Source: a virus. From it: a DNA stretch of 64,000 nucleotides. The position numbers and the translations under genes are program-made. This document shows, piece by piece, positions 23,864 to 33,811 of this stretch. The stretch is from the IMG/VR virus record IMGVR_UViG_3300036770_003135, positions 1-64,000 of that record. One strand, 5' to 3'. Below the pieces are notes generated by a model. That model had not been told where the DNA came from, did no database searches, and saw only the letters and a program-made list of their open reading frames with translations. The stretch's first letter is position 1; each line of letters starts with the position of its first letter.

Positions 23864-24771
23864 TATTGACTAACTATTGTTGAAAAGTTTTTACTAAAAT
23901 CAATGTTATCTAATCTATCTTGTCTAACTTCATATAATAATTCATTGAATGAATCACGAATTTCAAATAGATTATATTGTTTATAAATATTGTTATTACT
24001 ATCATAAATGGTATAAATACCATCATCAATAGATTTAGTTTGGTTACCATATAAAGCAAAAGCCAATGTGGAAATATCATGTTCAACTATTTCAACATCT
24101 AAAGTAATTGGATTAAAAAATGTATTTGATATAATAATTTCTTGATTTGGTTGTCCTATATATGGTATAGCACTTGGTATATTTGTTGGTGCTGAAGATG
24201 GTGATAATGTACAAAATATTAAATTTGTACTAGTTTTAGAGTATTTGTATCTGATAGCTCTTTGTGATGTATTTGTTAAATTCTGAATAATAGGTTCACA
24301 AAAAAATGATGACGTTATAATTCTAAAAAAATTTGGTATTTTAGAACCATCACTATTAAGATATTCCACCCTAAATCCAACTAATCCTTGATTGACAAAT
24401 TTATTTCTACTTTCAACAGGGACATTATTCAAATCAATTACAAGTCCTCTTATATTTGGTAATGCAGCTAAAACACCACAATCAGTAATGAGTGTTCTAA
24501 TTTCGGCAGGTCTAATATAAATAGTGTAAACACCAAGTTGATTGAATCTATCAGCTGGTAACACCAAATTATATAACCCACCTAAAACTTCATTTAAACT
24601 ACCTCCTGTGTCGTTGTTATTAAAGTAAGGTCTCAAAACCTCGGATGAATCTAATCTAGTTAATACAAAATTTGTCGTGTCATCCCTACTTTCAGTATAA
24701 TGTAATATAACATCAACATCTTCAGGTGAAACATCTGCTGGTCTTATTGTACCATAACTTCCTATTGCCAT
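23863..24771 (-). CDS. Baseplate-region structural protein (302 aa)
   Basis: A 302-aa protein starting MAIGSYGTIRPADVSPEDVDVILHYTESRDD, with a beta-rich N-terminal half and a C-terminal motif 'LFEIRDSFNELLYEVRQDRLDNIDF'. No domain recognised. It is followed (TAATG) by the 1016-aa wedge-type gene and preceded by the PKD-containing gene with a 42-nt gap that holds a TATTTAT box. Likely a structural connector of the baseplate, by location. Confidence 0.65.
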   Translation of the reverse strand: MAIGSYGTIRPADVSPEDVDVILHYTESRDDTTNFVLTRLDSSEVLRPYFNNNDTGGSLNEVLGGLYNLVLPADRFNQLGVYTIYIRPAEIRTLITDCGVLAALPNIRGLVIDLNNVPVESRNKFVNQGLVGFRVEYLNSDGSKIPNFFRIITSSFFCEPIIQNLTNTSQRAIRYKYSKTSTNLIFCTLSPSSAPTNIPSAIPYIGQPNQEIIISNTFFNPITLDVEIVEHDISTLAFALYGNQTKSIDDGIYTIYDSNNNIYKQYNLFEIRDSFNELLYEVRQDRLDNIDFSKNFSTIVSQ

Positions 24772-24792
24772 TTATATTTTTTTTATCTTTTT

Positions 24793-24799
24793 ATAAATA
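24793..24799 (-). promoter_or_regulatory. TATTTAT box before 302-aa structural gene
   Basis: TATTTAT in gene direction, 21 nt before the ATG at 24771, followed by an A-rich leader. Confidence 0.42.
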
Positions 24800-24813
24800 T
24801 TGAATTTAATTTT

Positions 24814-26013
24814 TTAAGTACTCTTTAATATATTAAAAAATTTATAACCATATTTCTGTAAATCACCAAAATTATCAACCTCACCCAATCTCATTAAACT
24901 TTCAAGAGGTGAAATTTTACCTCTTTCCACATAAACATTTGATTGTATTTCAGTTTCACTAATAACATTTAATAAAACTTCATTTTTAGTTAAAGCTGAA
25001 CATACTATTGAATTAGATGTTATTCCCGATGATTCAACAAAAAATATTGTGAATAATGGTATTACTGATGTTATATCCCCATCAAAAAAATCAATATATG
25101 TTACACCACTAATAACATAAGAAACAAAATTCTCACCATAACCTGAAACATAACCAACAACACCAGAACTACCATTAACTTCTTCATATGGTTTATATTT
25201 TCCACCTAATAATTCAGATTCTTTACCATATACTCTTAAATCGTTTAATCTAGAATTAGTATAACCAGTGATTAAAAATGGAACTGTTGTGAAATTGTAA
25301 CTTGCTTGAGCTTCTGTATCACAAATCGAATCCCCTGAAAATAAATAATCATATGATATTGGAGTTCCAGACCAACTACCACCCAATGGGGTGAAAAAAG
25401 CTATTCCGTTTGGGTTTGGTATAGTAGCACCACTAAAAGGTAAATTAATTGTTTTTTGAACAATATTAATATTCCACGGACTTATACCTGACATTGTAAT
25501 TGTATAAGCGGATGGTGTTGTTGGATATATATGAGAATATATTAAAGGATTTATATCATTTACTGTTTGGGTAGTACCATCACCCCAATCTAATATATAA
25601 TTAGAAAAATTTAAATAACTATATGAATTTTTTTCAGACGTATTAGCTAAATAAATTTCATATTGATTTATATTTGAACCTGAGAATATAAAATTTGTGA
25701 AAAAATCTTTTTGTTGTATAGTACCATCAAAAACTGAGTAATAACCTATATCAACATTGTTTTGGGTTAATAAAATTGGTAGAGTTAAGCCAGTCATTAA
25801 TGAATTACCATTAGTCCCACCCGTAACAATTTGACTCATAGGTAATATTCTAGATGTATAACCAGTAACTATTGTTGATGGTGTTATACTTGTCACAACA
25901 CAACAAGGGTCTTCAACAATTGGTGGTACAATAACCCCAGCCTGATATGTCCCAAAAAACAAATCACTTTTAATTACTTCAGGGGAAATTTTATAACTAT
26001 AGTATCTTTCCAT
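24814..26013 (-). CDS. Baseplate-region protein with PKD-like domain
   Basis: A 399-aa protein. Around residues 140-185 is a PKD-type core ('YILDWGDGTTQTVND' and 'YSHIYPTTPSAYTITMSG'), a beta-sandwich common in surface adhesins. The rest is beta-rich without a recognised family; the N-terminus (MERYYSYKISPEVIK) may be the attachment end. It overlaps the preceding 268-aa gene by one base. Together with the SprB and PA14-like proteins it suggests that the distal tail is decorated with surface-binding domains. Confidence 0.68.
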   Translation of the reverse strand: MERYYSYKISPEVIKSDLFFGTYQAGVIVPPIVEDPCCVVTSITPSTIVTGYTSRILPMSQIVTGGTNGNSLMTGLTLPILLTQNNVDIGYYSVFDGTIQQKDFFTNFIFSGSNINQYEIYLANTSEKNSYSYLNFSNYILDWGDGTTQTVNDINPLIYSHIYPTTPSAYTITMSGISPWNINIVQKTINLPFSGATIPNPNGIAFFTPLGGSWSGTPISYDYLFSGDSICDTEAQASYNFTTVPFLITGYTNSRLNDLRVYGKESELLGGKYKPYEEVNGSSGVVGYVSGYGENFVSYVISGVTYIDFFDGDITSVIPLFTIFFVESSGITSNSIVCSALTKNEVLLNVISETEIQSNVYVERGKISPLESLMRLGEVDNFGDLQKYGYKFFNILKST

Positions 26014-26819
26014 TATGCTGGTGGATTTACATATTCATACCATTCTATTGGTGTTCCTGTTCCAATTCTTACATTTAAATCATCAAAAATTTGATAAGTT
26101 CTATCTGTAAAATCAAAAACAACTTTCCTAAAAAATAAATCTTCATTATTAAAATTATATACATTCGGTAAGTCACATTGTCTTTTTGTCATTAACCTAA
26201 CAAAAACACCAAGTCTTGCATCAAAAAATTTAACTGACATATAAAAAGTATCAATATTCAAAAAACTTGGATTTCTTAACCAATAAAAAAAGAATCCCTC
26301 TTTATCACCAACAAAATCTAAAATCATATTTGGTTTTTTTATTTTAACTGGTGGCATCAATGGTGAAATTGTTTTTGTTTCAGTTAATCCTTGTTGAACT
26401 GGTAAAATTACTGTGATATAATTAGTTTGTGTTGTCGTATTATTAGTATCATAAAAATCAAGTTTGAAAAAAGAATTTGTGAATGGTTTTCTATAGTAAT
26501 ATATTTCTTCAGAATTGAATCCTTCCGCTAAATAAGAATTAACCCAATCAGATGGTGTTGATGTTGAAACCAAAGTTGGGACTCCATTATAAAAATAAAA
26601 TTTATAATTTATACTCGTAAATCCATTACTTGAATATGGTTTGTGGGAATATCTTGAAATTTCAAAATCTGTTGGCGTACCTACAATGTCCTTAGTGACT
26701 TCTTGTTCATATTTATCAATACTATCACTTCTACCATATAAATCCCATTTGAATTCAATTGGTATATTGATAGTTGAACTTGTAAATGTTCCAATTGGGA
26801 ATGAAAATTTGTTACTCAC
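26013..26819 (-). CDS. Baseplate-region structural protein (268 aa)
   Basis: A 268-aa protein starting MSNKFSFPIGTFTSSTINIPIEFKWDLYGR, rich in Phe, Tyr and Trp with alternating polar/hydrophobic strands, so probably all-beta. No family recognised. It overlaps the upstream 603-aa gene by 8 nt and the downstream PKD gene by one, so it is locked in the same translational run. Probably an internal tail/baseplate component. Confidence 0.62.
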   Translation of the reverse strand: MSNKFSFPIGTFTSSTINIPIEFKWDLYGRSDSIDKYEQEVTKDIVGTPTDFEISRYSHKPYSSNGFTSINYKFYFYNGVPTLVSTSTPSDWVNSYLAEGFNSEEIYYYRKPFTNSFFKLDFYDTNNTTTQTNYITVILPVQQGLTETKTISPLMPPVKIKKPNMILDFVGDKEGFFFYWLRNPSFLNIDTFYMSVKFFDARLGVFVRLMTKRQCDLPNVYNFNNEDLFFRKVVFDFTDRTYQIFDDLNVRIGTGTPIEWYEYVNPPA

Positions 26820-28623
26820 AGTTATCGATTAATGGTTGTGTTATTATTGATGATTCAATATAATTAGTTCCTTCAGGTATAATTCTGAAAATATAACTTG
26901 AAAATGGATAATGAGAATTATTTAAAAAAGGATAGTTAACACCAATCCCTGATGTATCAATAAACCCATAATCATATAAATCTCTCCATCTGAACGTTTG
27001 TGTTAATTTTGAGTAATACGCATAATTAGGTCCAGCATCAATTTCTGAACTAGGAACTTCTTCTATGTAATCCGAGAATTGTCGAATAGTTAATTGATGA
27101 TGAGGTTGATAATAATAACCCAAAGGGTTATCTATATATTGTTGCACTTCAGTAGAGAATGCAAATTGATTAAACTTTATTTTATGATAAATTTTTGAAA
27201 TTACTCGTTCTTTTTGTTCATAATTATTCCATTCACATACATCCCCATCTAAAACATCATCACTTTTAAGCGATTCAATATAACAAAAAACTAAATTAGT
27301 ACTATTAGGTCCTAAACCATTACCATATGGTGTTGTGTATGTACGTATAGTTGTATTTGTATTTGATAGTGAATTTATTCTACTCCACCAATTAGTTGGT
27401 CTTCCTGAACTTAAAAGAGGTAAATTAAATTCCCATCCTTGTTTTAATCCCCCACCATTTAAAGTATTAAACATCCACCCAAAATATCCTTTCCATACTA
27501 CGGTAAAAAATAGTTCGCTTAAAGGTCTTCTTCTATTATCTAATAATTCTCCTATTTTTATATCATTGTTGAATGATAAAGAATAAGATTGAGCCCCTTC
27601 TTTAACTGACACTCTACTAATATTATTTGGTGTGAATTTACCACTTTCAAATTTTTTCTTAGTACCAAATATATTTTCTTCGAATCCTGCTTTAGTTAAA
27701 ACAGCGTCATCAACATTTGTTAATAATTTATGTTTCCTAACATAATATTCTGAAATAGTGTCTTCAACTTCAGTACTACTAATTACTCGTTTTATTGTAC
27801 CTGTTACGCCATTATTAAATGTATTACCAGTGAAACCAACATTTACAATGTTGAATATAAATTCGTCACTACCATAAGTTTCTGAACCCAAAGAAAAAAC
27901 TTCAAAAACATCAATACCCGTTAAACCAGTATAAGATGGTAACAAATCAAATTTTATTTTTACATATTCACCAACATTTAACCCATGTTTTATTGGACAT
28001 CTAAATGATACTACATCCAATCCATTTGGACTTTCATTTTCAATAATAAATGGTATACCATCTGAAACTTTCCACGATAAAGTTGTATTTGTAACATAAT
28101 CAATCGCTTGTAATTGTTTATCATAATCACTATCGTAGGCATAACTTAAAAAGAAATTCCAATTATATGTGTTAGCACTTTTAGGTATAAATTGTACATG
28201 TGGTGGTTGGTTTCCATTTGGTTGAGTGTATCCTCGTAAATTATAATCATTTCTAATAAAATCAAACTCATTATATTGAGGTAAACCTGTCCAAGAAACT
28301 AATGTCGCATTAGTACGGCATTGGTCTATTGCCGCTTCTTGAGCGTTTAAATAATATAAATTATTTTCAAATGGTACGTAATTGGTTCTACCTGCTAATG
28401 AGTTTTTAAATAAAATTGAAAATTTACAAGATGGTTTGAATATGTCTGAACTATTTCTTTCATCTTGAAAGAGTTGGTTTAAATTAATATCAATACTTCT
28501 TTCATACTCAGTTAATAATTTTAGATTACCAACTAAAGGTACTTGTAGTAATAAATCAGTATCTGAAGCTGATTTATACCTCAAAGAGCCTAATACAATT
28601 CTAACATTATTAACATTACCCAT
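26812..28623 (-). CDS. Baseplate-region structural protein (603 aa)
   Basis: A 603-aa protein (MGNVNNVRIVLGSLRYKSASDTDLLLQVPL...) with a short N-terminal beta/alpha region, long aromatic beta-rich stretches and a C-terminal segment rich in Tyr ('YAYYSKLTQTFRWRDLYDYGF'). No named domain. It starts one base after the stop of the 1703-aa protein and overlaps the next gene. Position between gp6/gp25-like wedge genes and the distal adhesins suggests a baseplate wedge or fibre-attachment protein. Confidence 0.62.
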   Translation of the reverse strand: MGNVNNVRIVLGSLRYKSASDTDLLLQVPLVGNLKLLTEYERSIDINLNQLFQDERNSSDIFKPSCKFSILFKNSLAGRTNYVPFENNLYYLNAQEAAIDQCRTNATLVSWTGLPQYNEFDFIRNDYNLRGYTQPNGNQPPHVQFIPKSANTYNWNFFLSYAYDSDYDKQLQAIDYVTNTTLSWKVSDGIPFIIENESPNGLDVVSFRCPIKHGLNVGEYVKIKFDLLPSYTGLTGIDVFEVFSLGSETYGSDEFIFNIVNVGFTGNTFNNGVTGTIKRVISSTEVEDTISEYYVRKHKLLTNVDDAVLTKAGFEENIFGTKKKFESGKFTPNNISRVSVKEGAQSYSLSFNNDIKIGELLDNRRRPLSELFFTVVWKGYFGWMFNTLNGGGLKQGWEFNLPLLSSGRPTNWWSRINSLSNTNTTIRTYTTPYGNGLGPNSTNLVFCYIESLKSDDVLDGDVCEWNNYEQKERVISKIYHKIKFNQFAFSTEVQQYIDNPLGYYYQPHHQLTIRQFSDYIEEVPSSEIDAGPNYAYYSKLTQTFRWRDLYDYGFIDTSGIGVNYPFLNNSHYPFSSYIFRIIPEGTNYIESSIITQPLIDNCE

Positions 28624-28624
28624 T

Positions 28625-31600
28625 TTAATCAGTTATAACATTAAAGTTTATCCATTTAGTTGCAAATCTATCCCAAGCAGTTTTACCCTTTTTTAGACCA
28701 AAATAAAAATGAAATGGTGCACCAACAGTTATTGTTCTACCTAATGGAGTGTTCAAGTTAATTGTTGTAACATCAATTGAATACTCCCCATTATTTTCTT
28801 GATAAATATAACCTTTATAATTTATACTATTCAGTGAATTATTACTCCTAAAATATCTTGATGTAGAATTAATCCTATCTAAAGATTGGTATGGGTATTG
28901 GAAAAAAGATATACCATCTAATTTATCCGTAAACCAATTATTCTTTTGTGAACCAAAAATACTATCGTCTGTATTTAAATCATTTGAATCAATATTCCAT
29001 TGGTAGAATGGAACTATTTGGGTGAAAACATTAATACTACTCAAAGAACAACTATTAGTTATTGGTAGATTTTCATTAATTATCGTTCTCCTTGGTGAAA
29101 TAAAATCTCTAATTTGAGTATCGGATGAAAAAAATATTCCTATTATTGCATCTGAACTTTCCGCATTATTAAAGTAAATTGGATCCTGAGATGGATTAGG
29201 TCTTGCAGGATAATTTTCTGGTTCAAAATCTGAAATACCTAACTCAGATGTAATTGATATTAATTGTGCGTAATCACCATCAACAAACCTTTTACCTCTC
29301 TTATTGAAAAAAGTATTAATACTTGCCCCATTTGTACCAAACAATAATGCTAAATAACTCGTATTTACTAATCTACTTATAATGAAAAGATTTAGAATAT
29401 CAGACACATCAGTATAAGTCGTTCCTTTTAATTGATTAACAACATAACCATCAAATTCATCAGACATAACTAATTCTTGAATATATTCAGACCTTGGTCC
29501 TAAATCCATCATAGTTGTTGGGAAATTTAAATGTCTAATATTTCCACCATATGAACCAAAAAGTCCTTCTAATGGTGCTCTACGTCTTGGTGCACCAATA
29601 AAACCAACACCCATTTTATAAGGACTTGACCTATAATAGAAATTGTTTGTTGGATGTAATATCATTGTATTTTTACAATACAAACTATAAGGTTGATTTG
29701 CTTGATTGATATTATTTGTTAATGGTGAAGTAAAAAATCTATCATTTTTAAAGGCAAAAGCGTATAAAGTACCATTCACCCAATTATTAGTAAAAATATG
29801 TGACCATACATTTCTACAAGCCCCAAAAGTTATTTTAGTTCTAGATGTCCATTCAGATAACAATCTAAAATCTTTAAAGAGTGATAAAAATATTTTTGAA
29901 ACTAAAACATAACATCCATTTTTCATTATTTTACGTCCACCAAAAGAATAACAATTATCCGTATTTGGTAATACTGATATTTCACCATTATTAGAATCAT
30001 AACATTCAAGCGGAATTAAATTTGGACATTGAAATGTTTTAATTACATTATCACCGATTGGTGCTTGAGTGTTACTATCCCCTGGGTCTTCTCCAACATC
30101 ATTAGATATTGTTTGATTATTTTGTGAGGTTGATACAACACCATCTTCACTAAACAAAAATACCGCAAATCTGTCATTGGTGTGTAATGGGAAATAATTA
30201 TCTAATGATGACGAAAGTGATGTTGATGTTGGTAACCTATCAGTTCGCATAACAATCTGTCTTCCAGATGAACCTGGTGTTGTTGGATATGTAAAAGTTA
30301 TATTGTATTTTGGTGAATAATAATAACCAACAAATCTTGGTGACCTACTACCCCCACAAAGTCCTATTGGTTGCCAATAAAGAAAAGGACCCCAAGGACC
30401 TTGGAACATATATGAACCACCATCTACTATTTCTCCTTGGAAATACCCTCTGTTATTATTTGATGTTAACGATTTATTTGGTGTTGGTGAGTAATAAATA
30501 CATGTAATATTGTATTGGTCAAACTGCCAAGAAAAACCATTCTGATAGTTTGCTGTAATACTAGGACCCGTAGGTGGTGCAGTTGTAATAGGTGCAATTC
30601 TAACTCTAACACCAAATGTTGGGTTTATTTCACTAACTTGATCAAGAGTTGGTCTAGATAATGATGGTCTATATGTTTGTGTAGAAAAGTCTAAACTACT
30701 ATAATATGATGGTAAAGAAGTTGTAAATCCACTAAATTCATCACCTGGCTCAAAATGATATGAATTATAATATAATTGACCTAATGTAGTTGTATTTGTT
30801 AAATTTGATGATAAACTATTATGTCTTACTGGTTTATATGCACCTTGAATTGGTATATTAAGTTTATAATTATTGCCAGTAACAACAACTTGACCCCAAC
30901 TCTTACCAAATAATTTACTTAAGTCATATTTAACTTCACCCTTTGTTGAATACGGGTCAACTCCTCTAATCAAGAAACAAATTACTTGATTACTATAATC
31001 ATTAAAATTAGTAATAGGGGTTTCTGGATAATAACCACTATTAGTTATAGTTCCGTTAGCATTAATTCTGTAAAAAAACATTACGTTACTCAAATACCTT
31101 GAATTAAATGTCAATGGGTCAGAATTATTACATTGAGTAACAAACTGACTATACGTCATAGCAGTAATAACTTGATAATATTCAATATCAATTGGAAATT
31201 TGGCATATTCAACATCATTAGTTCCTTGTGTTATGTTATATGTTGTCGCAGTATAAGTACCACTTCCATTAGGGTGTGCAAATTGGACTGTAATTGTTGA
31301 TAAACCATTATTAATGGTTGTTCCAGTTATACTTGATGTACCATAAACATTTAATGAAGTATTACCTGTTAAATTAGGGTCACCTGAAAGTAACGGGTCT
31401 TGGAATGAAACGATTTGACCTGGTACTAATTCAGACAATTTACTAGGTAAACAAGATATTGCTAAAACATTATCATAATGAAATTTATTACTATTTTGAG
31501 TAGGTCTAAAACTAGTTCTAATACGATTATACCCACCCCCAGGATTATTACCTTGTGGATTATTTATAGGATCAGTAATTACATTATCAAAATATTTTGC

Positions 31601-33736
31601 TTTAACATTAAATAAATTTAATCTTTCACCCAATGTTAAGCTTGAAGTCCCAAAAGTATCTCCATCAAATACAAAAGAATTTGGTACTGGTGTTAATTCA
31701 TTTGGGGGGTCATTAAAACCTATACCACTTATTAATTGTTGTAAGTTATTAGTTAAATCAGAATCAGCATTTGTAATACCTGAATATAAAACTGATGTGG
31801 TATATGGTGATAAATAAGCATTTAGATTAGCGTCTTCAATCGCTTCATTTAGATTATCACCTGTAACTTCTTGTGTGACTTCAGATTGGTCTGACGCTGG
31901 TATTGATTCAGGTTCACCGCAATTACAAAGTTCACAATCTGGATATGTTAAATTTGGTATTTTTAAACTTGTAAAATATTTGTACAACGTCAAAAGTGTT
32001 TTAATGGTATTACCATAATCCTCTCCAGTTGGACAATTAACTCTAAAACCAATAGAACGAGCAAATCTACAAAGTAAAATGAATATTCCAAATATTATAG
32101 AATAAATTAAAGCTAAAATGGGACCGATTAAAAAAATAACAAAGGCTAAAATATGAACAACAATTAATAATATATTAATTGTTGGATTAAATACTACCAT
32201 CATTAACACAAACAATAGATAAACTATATCAAATCTTTGAATGGAATCATTCGTTGGGAATTTATTATTATCACTTTCACAACTTTCATCCAATATATTT
32301 TTGATTGATATTGTTCTGTTTGGTAAATAACCTCCTCTAAATTGGTCAATTAATTGAGATACTGTGTAAACTTTATTAAACGACATCAAATAGAACCTAT
32401 CTTGACAATCAATAGCTTCTTGAATCATTGTTAAACCTTGACTCGTACCACTATAACCATAATCATTCCAATCTAAACTAAAACTATATGAATTTATAGC
32501 ATATAAATTTTGTAAAGAAGACACAGGGTCAATCAATGGGTCATCATCATTATTAGTCCATCCGTATTCCTTAATATTTGGTACTAAAAAATAACCTCGT
32601 TTGAGTGTTTCTGATAATTTTGGAGATTGATTCCATTTAATTTTAAATCTATATTTCCCTTTAGTAGGTATTCCTTTTTTGGGGTCATCAGATAAAATTC
32701 TTTCACCAAATTCATTTGTTACTACATAATCTAAATTCATTGGGACATCAACCAACCATGTACCATTATCATCAATAACTTGGCCACCTTGGTCTAAATC
32801 AAATAATTCTAATATAGGTCTACCTAATTCGTCATTAAAAATTGTTTGTCTAATTGCTAATATTTCACCAGGACTTGTTACCAAATTACATAATTCACCT
32901 TGTCTTGTTTTAGGTTTACAATTTCTAGCCAAGAATTGCGTATCTGTTGATGAAAATATTGACCCCATAAAAATTGCGGTTGGGGTAATATTAATTGTTG
33001 CTTCAGCCGTTAAATCTATATCTGTCCTTGTAATACCCACAACACATACTCCTTCTTGACCCCATAATGGTTCAACTTCAACTTTTCGATTAATTGAAAT
33101 AATTTGCGGTAATTCATTAAGATTTGTTGATGACCTAAAAGATGTTCCAGCTACTTGAGCTTCAGTTGCTCTTCCCATCCTAATTAAATCTTGTGGTGAT
33201 AACGAAAATTCCCCAATATCAGATAAATCAACATCAAAATGTAATGTTTGTGTTCCAATTGGGACACCAAAAATCATAAAATCACCACTATCATTAGTTC
33301 TTGCTGTGAACTTATAATATTTATCAAAAACTTCAATATATGCTGGGTTAACTAGAACATCCTCCTTTTCAAAGAATGTTCCAGTTGGTACATGGGTACT
33401 ATATGATTTAATATATGGTAGTAAATTATACCTATAACCATCTTCATTAATATCTGTTGGTGATTTATATGGATATAAATCTAAAATTGTAGGATTTTCT
33501 TCATCTTGAGTAGATAAAGGTATGAAAACGGATACCTTTACATTTGGTACACCAAAACCATTATTTACAGTTACTCTACCAACTACGACACCATAATCCG
33601 AACATTGTCTGGTATAAACTTCACTTTGTAAAAATTTTAATGAAAGTATTTCTAAAAATTCATATTCTTGTTCCAGCTTAACTTGTATTGCCTTATCAAT
33701 ACCGACTTGAGTTCTTATTCTATAAGAATTTGACAT
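28625..33736 (-). CDS. Giant baseplate-associated protein with internal hydrophobic segment
   Basis: At 1703 aa this is the second largest protein here. The N-terminal ~190 residues contain 'YGVVVGRVTVNNGFGVPNVKVSVFIP' and 'TNDSGDFMIFGVPIGTQTL', the pattern of carboxypeptidase-regulatory/Ig-like beta domains. Residues ~500-560 carry long, nearly uninterrupted hydrophobic stretches (VYLLFVLMMVV, INILLIVVHILAFVIFLIG, ALIYSIIFGIFILLC) that look like two or three membrane helices. A Cys cluster (CELCNC) follows near residue 600. The remainder is beta-rich. It lies downstream of the gp6-like gene. Probably a peripheral baseplate protein; the hydrophobic hairpin could contact or insert into a host membrane. 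Confidence 0.7.
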   Translation of the reverse strand: MSNSYRIRTQVGIDKAIQVKLEQEYEFLEILSLKFLQSEVYTRQCSDYGVVVGRVTVNNGFGVPNVKVSVFIPLSTQDEENPTILDLYPYKSPTDINEDGYRYNLLPYIKSYSTHVPTGTFFEKEDVLVNPAYIEVFDKYYKFTARTNDSGDFMIFGVPIGTQTLHFDVDLSDIGEFSLSPQDLIRMGRATEAQVAGTSFRSSTNLNELPQIISINRKVEVEPLWGQEGVCVVGITRTDIDLTAEATINITPTAIFMGSIFSSTDTQFLARNCKPKTRQGELCNLVTSPGEILAIRQTIFNDELGRPILELFDLDQGGQVIDDNGTWLVDVPMNLDYVVTNEFGERILSDDPKKGIPTKGKYRFKIKWNQSPKLSETLKRGYFLVPNIKEYGWTNNDDDPLIDPVSSLQNLYAINSYSFSLDWNDYGYSGTSQGLTMIQEAIDCQDRFYLMSFNKVYTVSQLIDQFRGGYLPNRTISIKNILDESCESDNNKFPTNDSIQRFDIVYLLFVLMMVVFNPTINILLIVVHILAFVIFLIGPILALIYSIIFGIFILLCRFARSIGFRVNCPTGEDYGNTIKTLLTLYKYFTSLKIPNLTYPDCELCNCGEPESIPASDQSEVTQEVTGDNLNEAIEDANLNAYLSPYTTSVLYSGITNADSDLTNNLQQLISGIGFNDPPNELTPVPNSFVFDGDTFGTSSLTLGERLNLFNVKAKYFDNVITDPINNPQGNNPGGGYNRIRTSFRPTQNSNKFHYDNVLAISCLPSKLSELVPGQIVSFQDPLLSGDPNLTGNTSLNVYGTSSITGTTINNGLSTITVQFAHPNGSGTYTATTYNITQGTNDVEYAKFPIDIEYYQVITAMTYSQFVTQCNNSDPLTFNSRYLSNVMFFYRINANGTITNSGYYPETPITNFNDYSNQVICFLIRGVDPYSTKGEVKYDLSKLFGKSWGQVVVTGNNYKLNIPIQGAYKPVRHNSLSSNLTNTTTLGQLYYNSYHFEPGDEFSGFTTSLPSYYSSLDFSTQTYRPSLSRPTLDQVSEINPTFGVRVRIAPITTAPPTGPSITANYQNGFSWQFDQYNITCIYYSPTPNKSLTSNNNRGYFQGEIVDGGSYMFQGPWGPFLYWQPIGLCGGSRSPRFVGYYYSPKYNITFTYPTTPGSSGRQIVMRTDRLPTSTSLSSSLDNYFPLHTNDRFAVFLFSEDGVVSTSQNNQTISNDVGEDPGDSNTQAPIGDNVIKTFQCPNLIPLECYDSNNGEISVLPNTDNCYSFGGRKIMKNGCYVLVSKIFLSLFKDFRLLSEWTSRTKITFGACRNVWSHIFTNNWVNGTLYAFAFKNDRFFTSPLTNNINQANQPYSLYCKNTMILHPTNNFYYRSSPYKMGVGFIGAPRRRAPLEGLFGSYGGNIRHLNFPTTMMDLGPRSEYIQELVMSDEFDGYVVNQLKGTTYTDVSDILNLFIISRLVNTSYLALLFGTNGASINTFFNKRGKRFVDGDYAQLISITSELGISDFEPENYPARPNPSQDPIYFNNAESSDAIIGIFFSSDTQIRDFISPRRTIINENLPITNSCSLSSINVFTQIVPFYQWNIDSNDLNTDDSIFGSQKNNWFTDKLDGISFFQYPYQSLDRINSTSRYFRSNNSLNSINYKGYIYQENNGEYSIDVTTINLNTPLGRTITVGAPFHFYFGLKKGKTAWDRFATKWINFNVITD

Positions 33737-33751
33737 TTAATATTTTTTTTG

Positions 33752-33758
33752 ATAAATA
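33752..33758 (-). promoter_or_regulatory. TATTTAT box before 1703-aa gene
   Basis: TATTTAT in gene direction, 15 nt before the ATG at 33736, inside the 75-nt gap after the gp6-like gene. Confidence 0.42.
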
Positions 33759-33811
33759 GTTTATGAACCACTTTCAAAAAAGTATAATACAATAAACAAT
33801 AAAATAAATTA

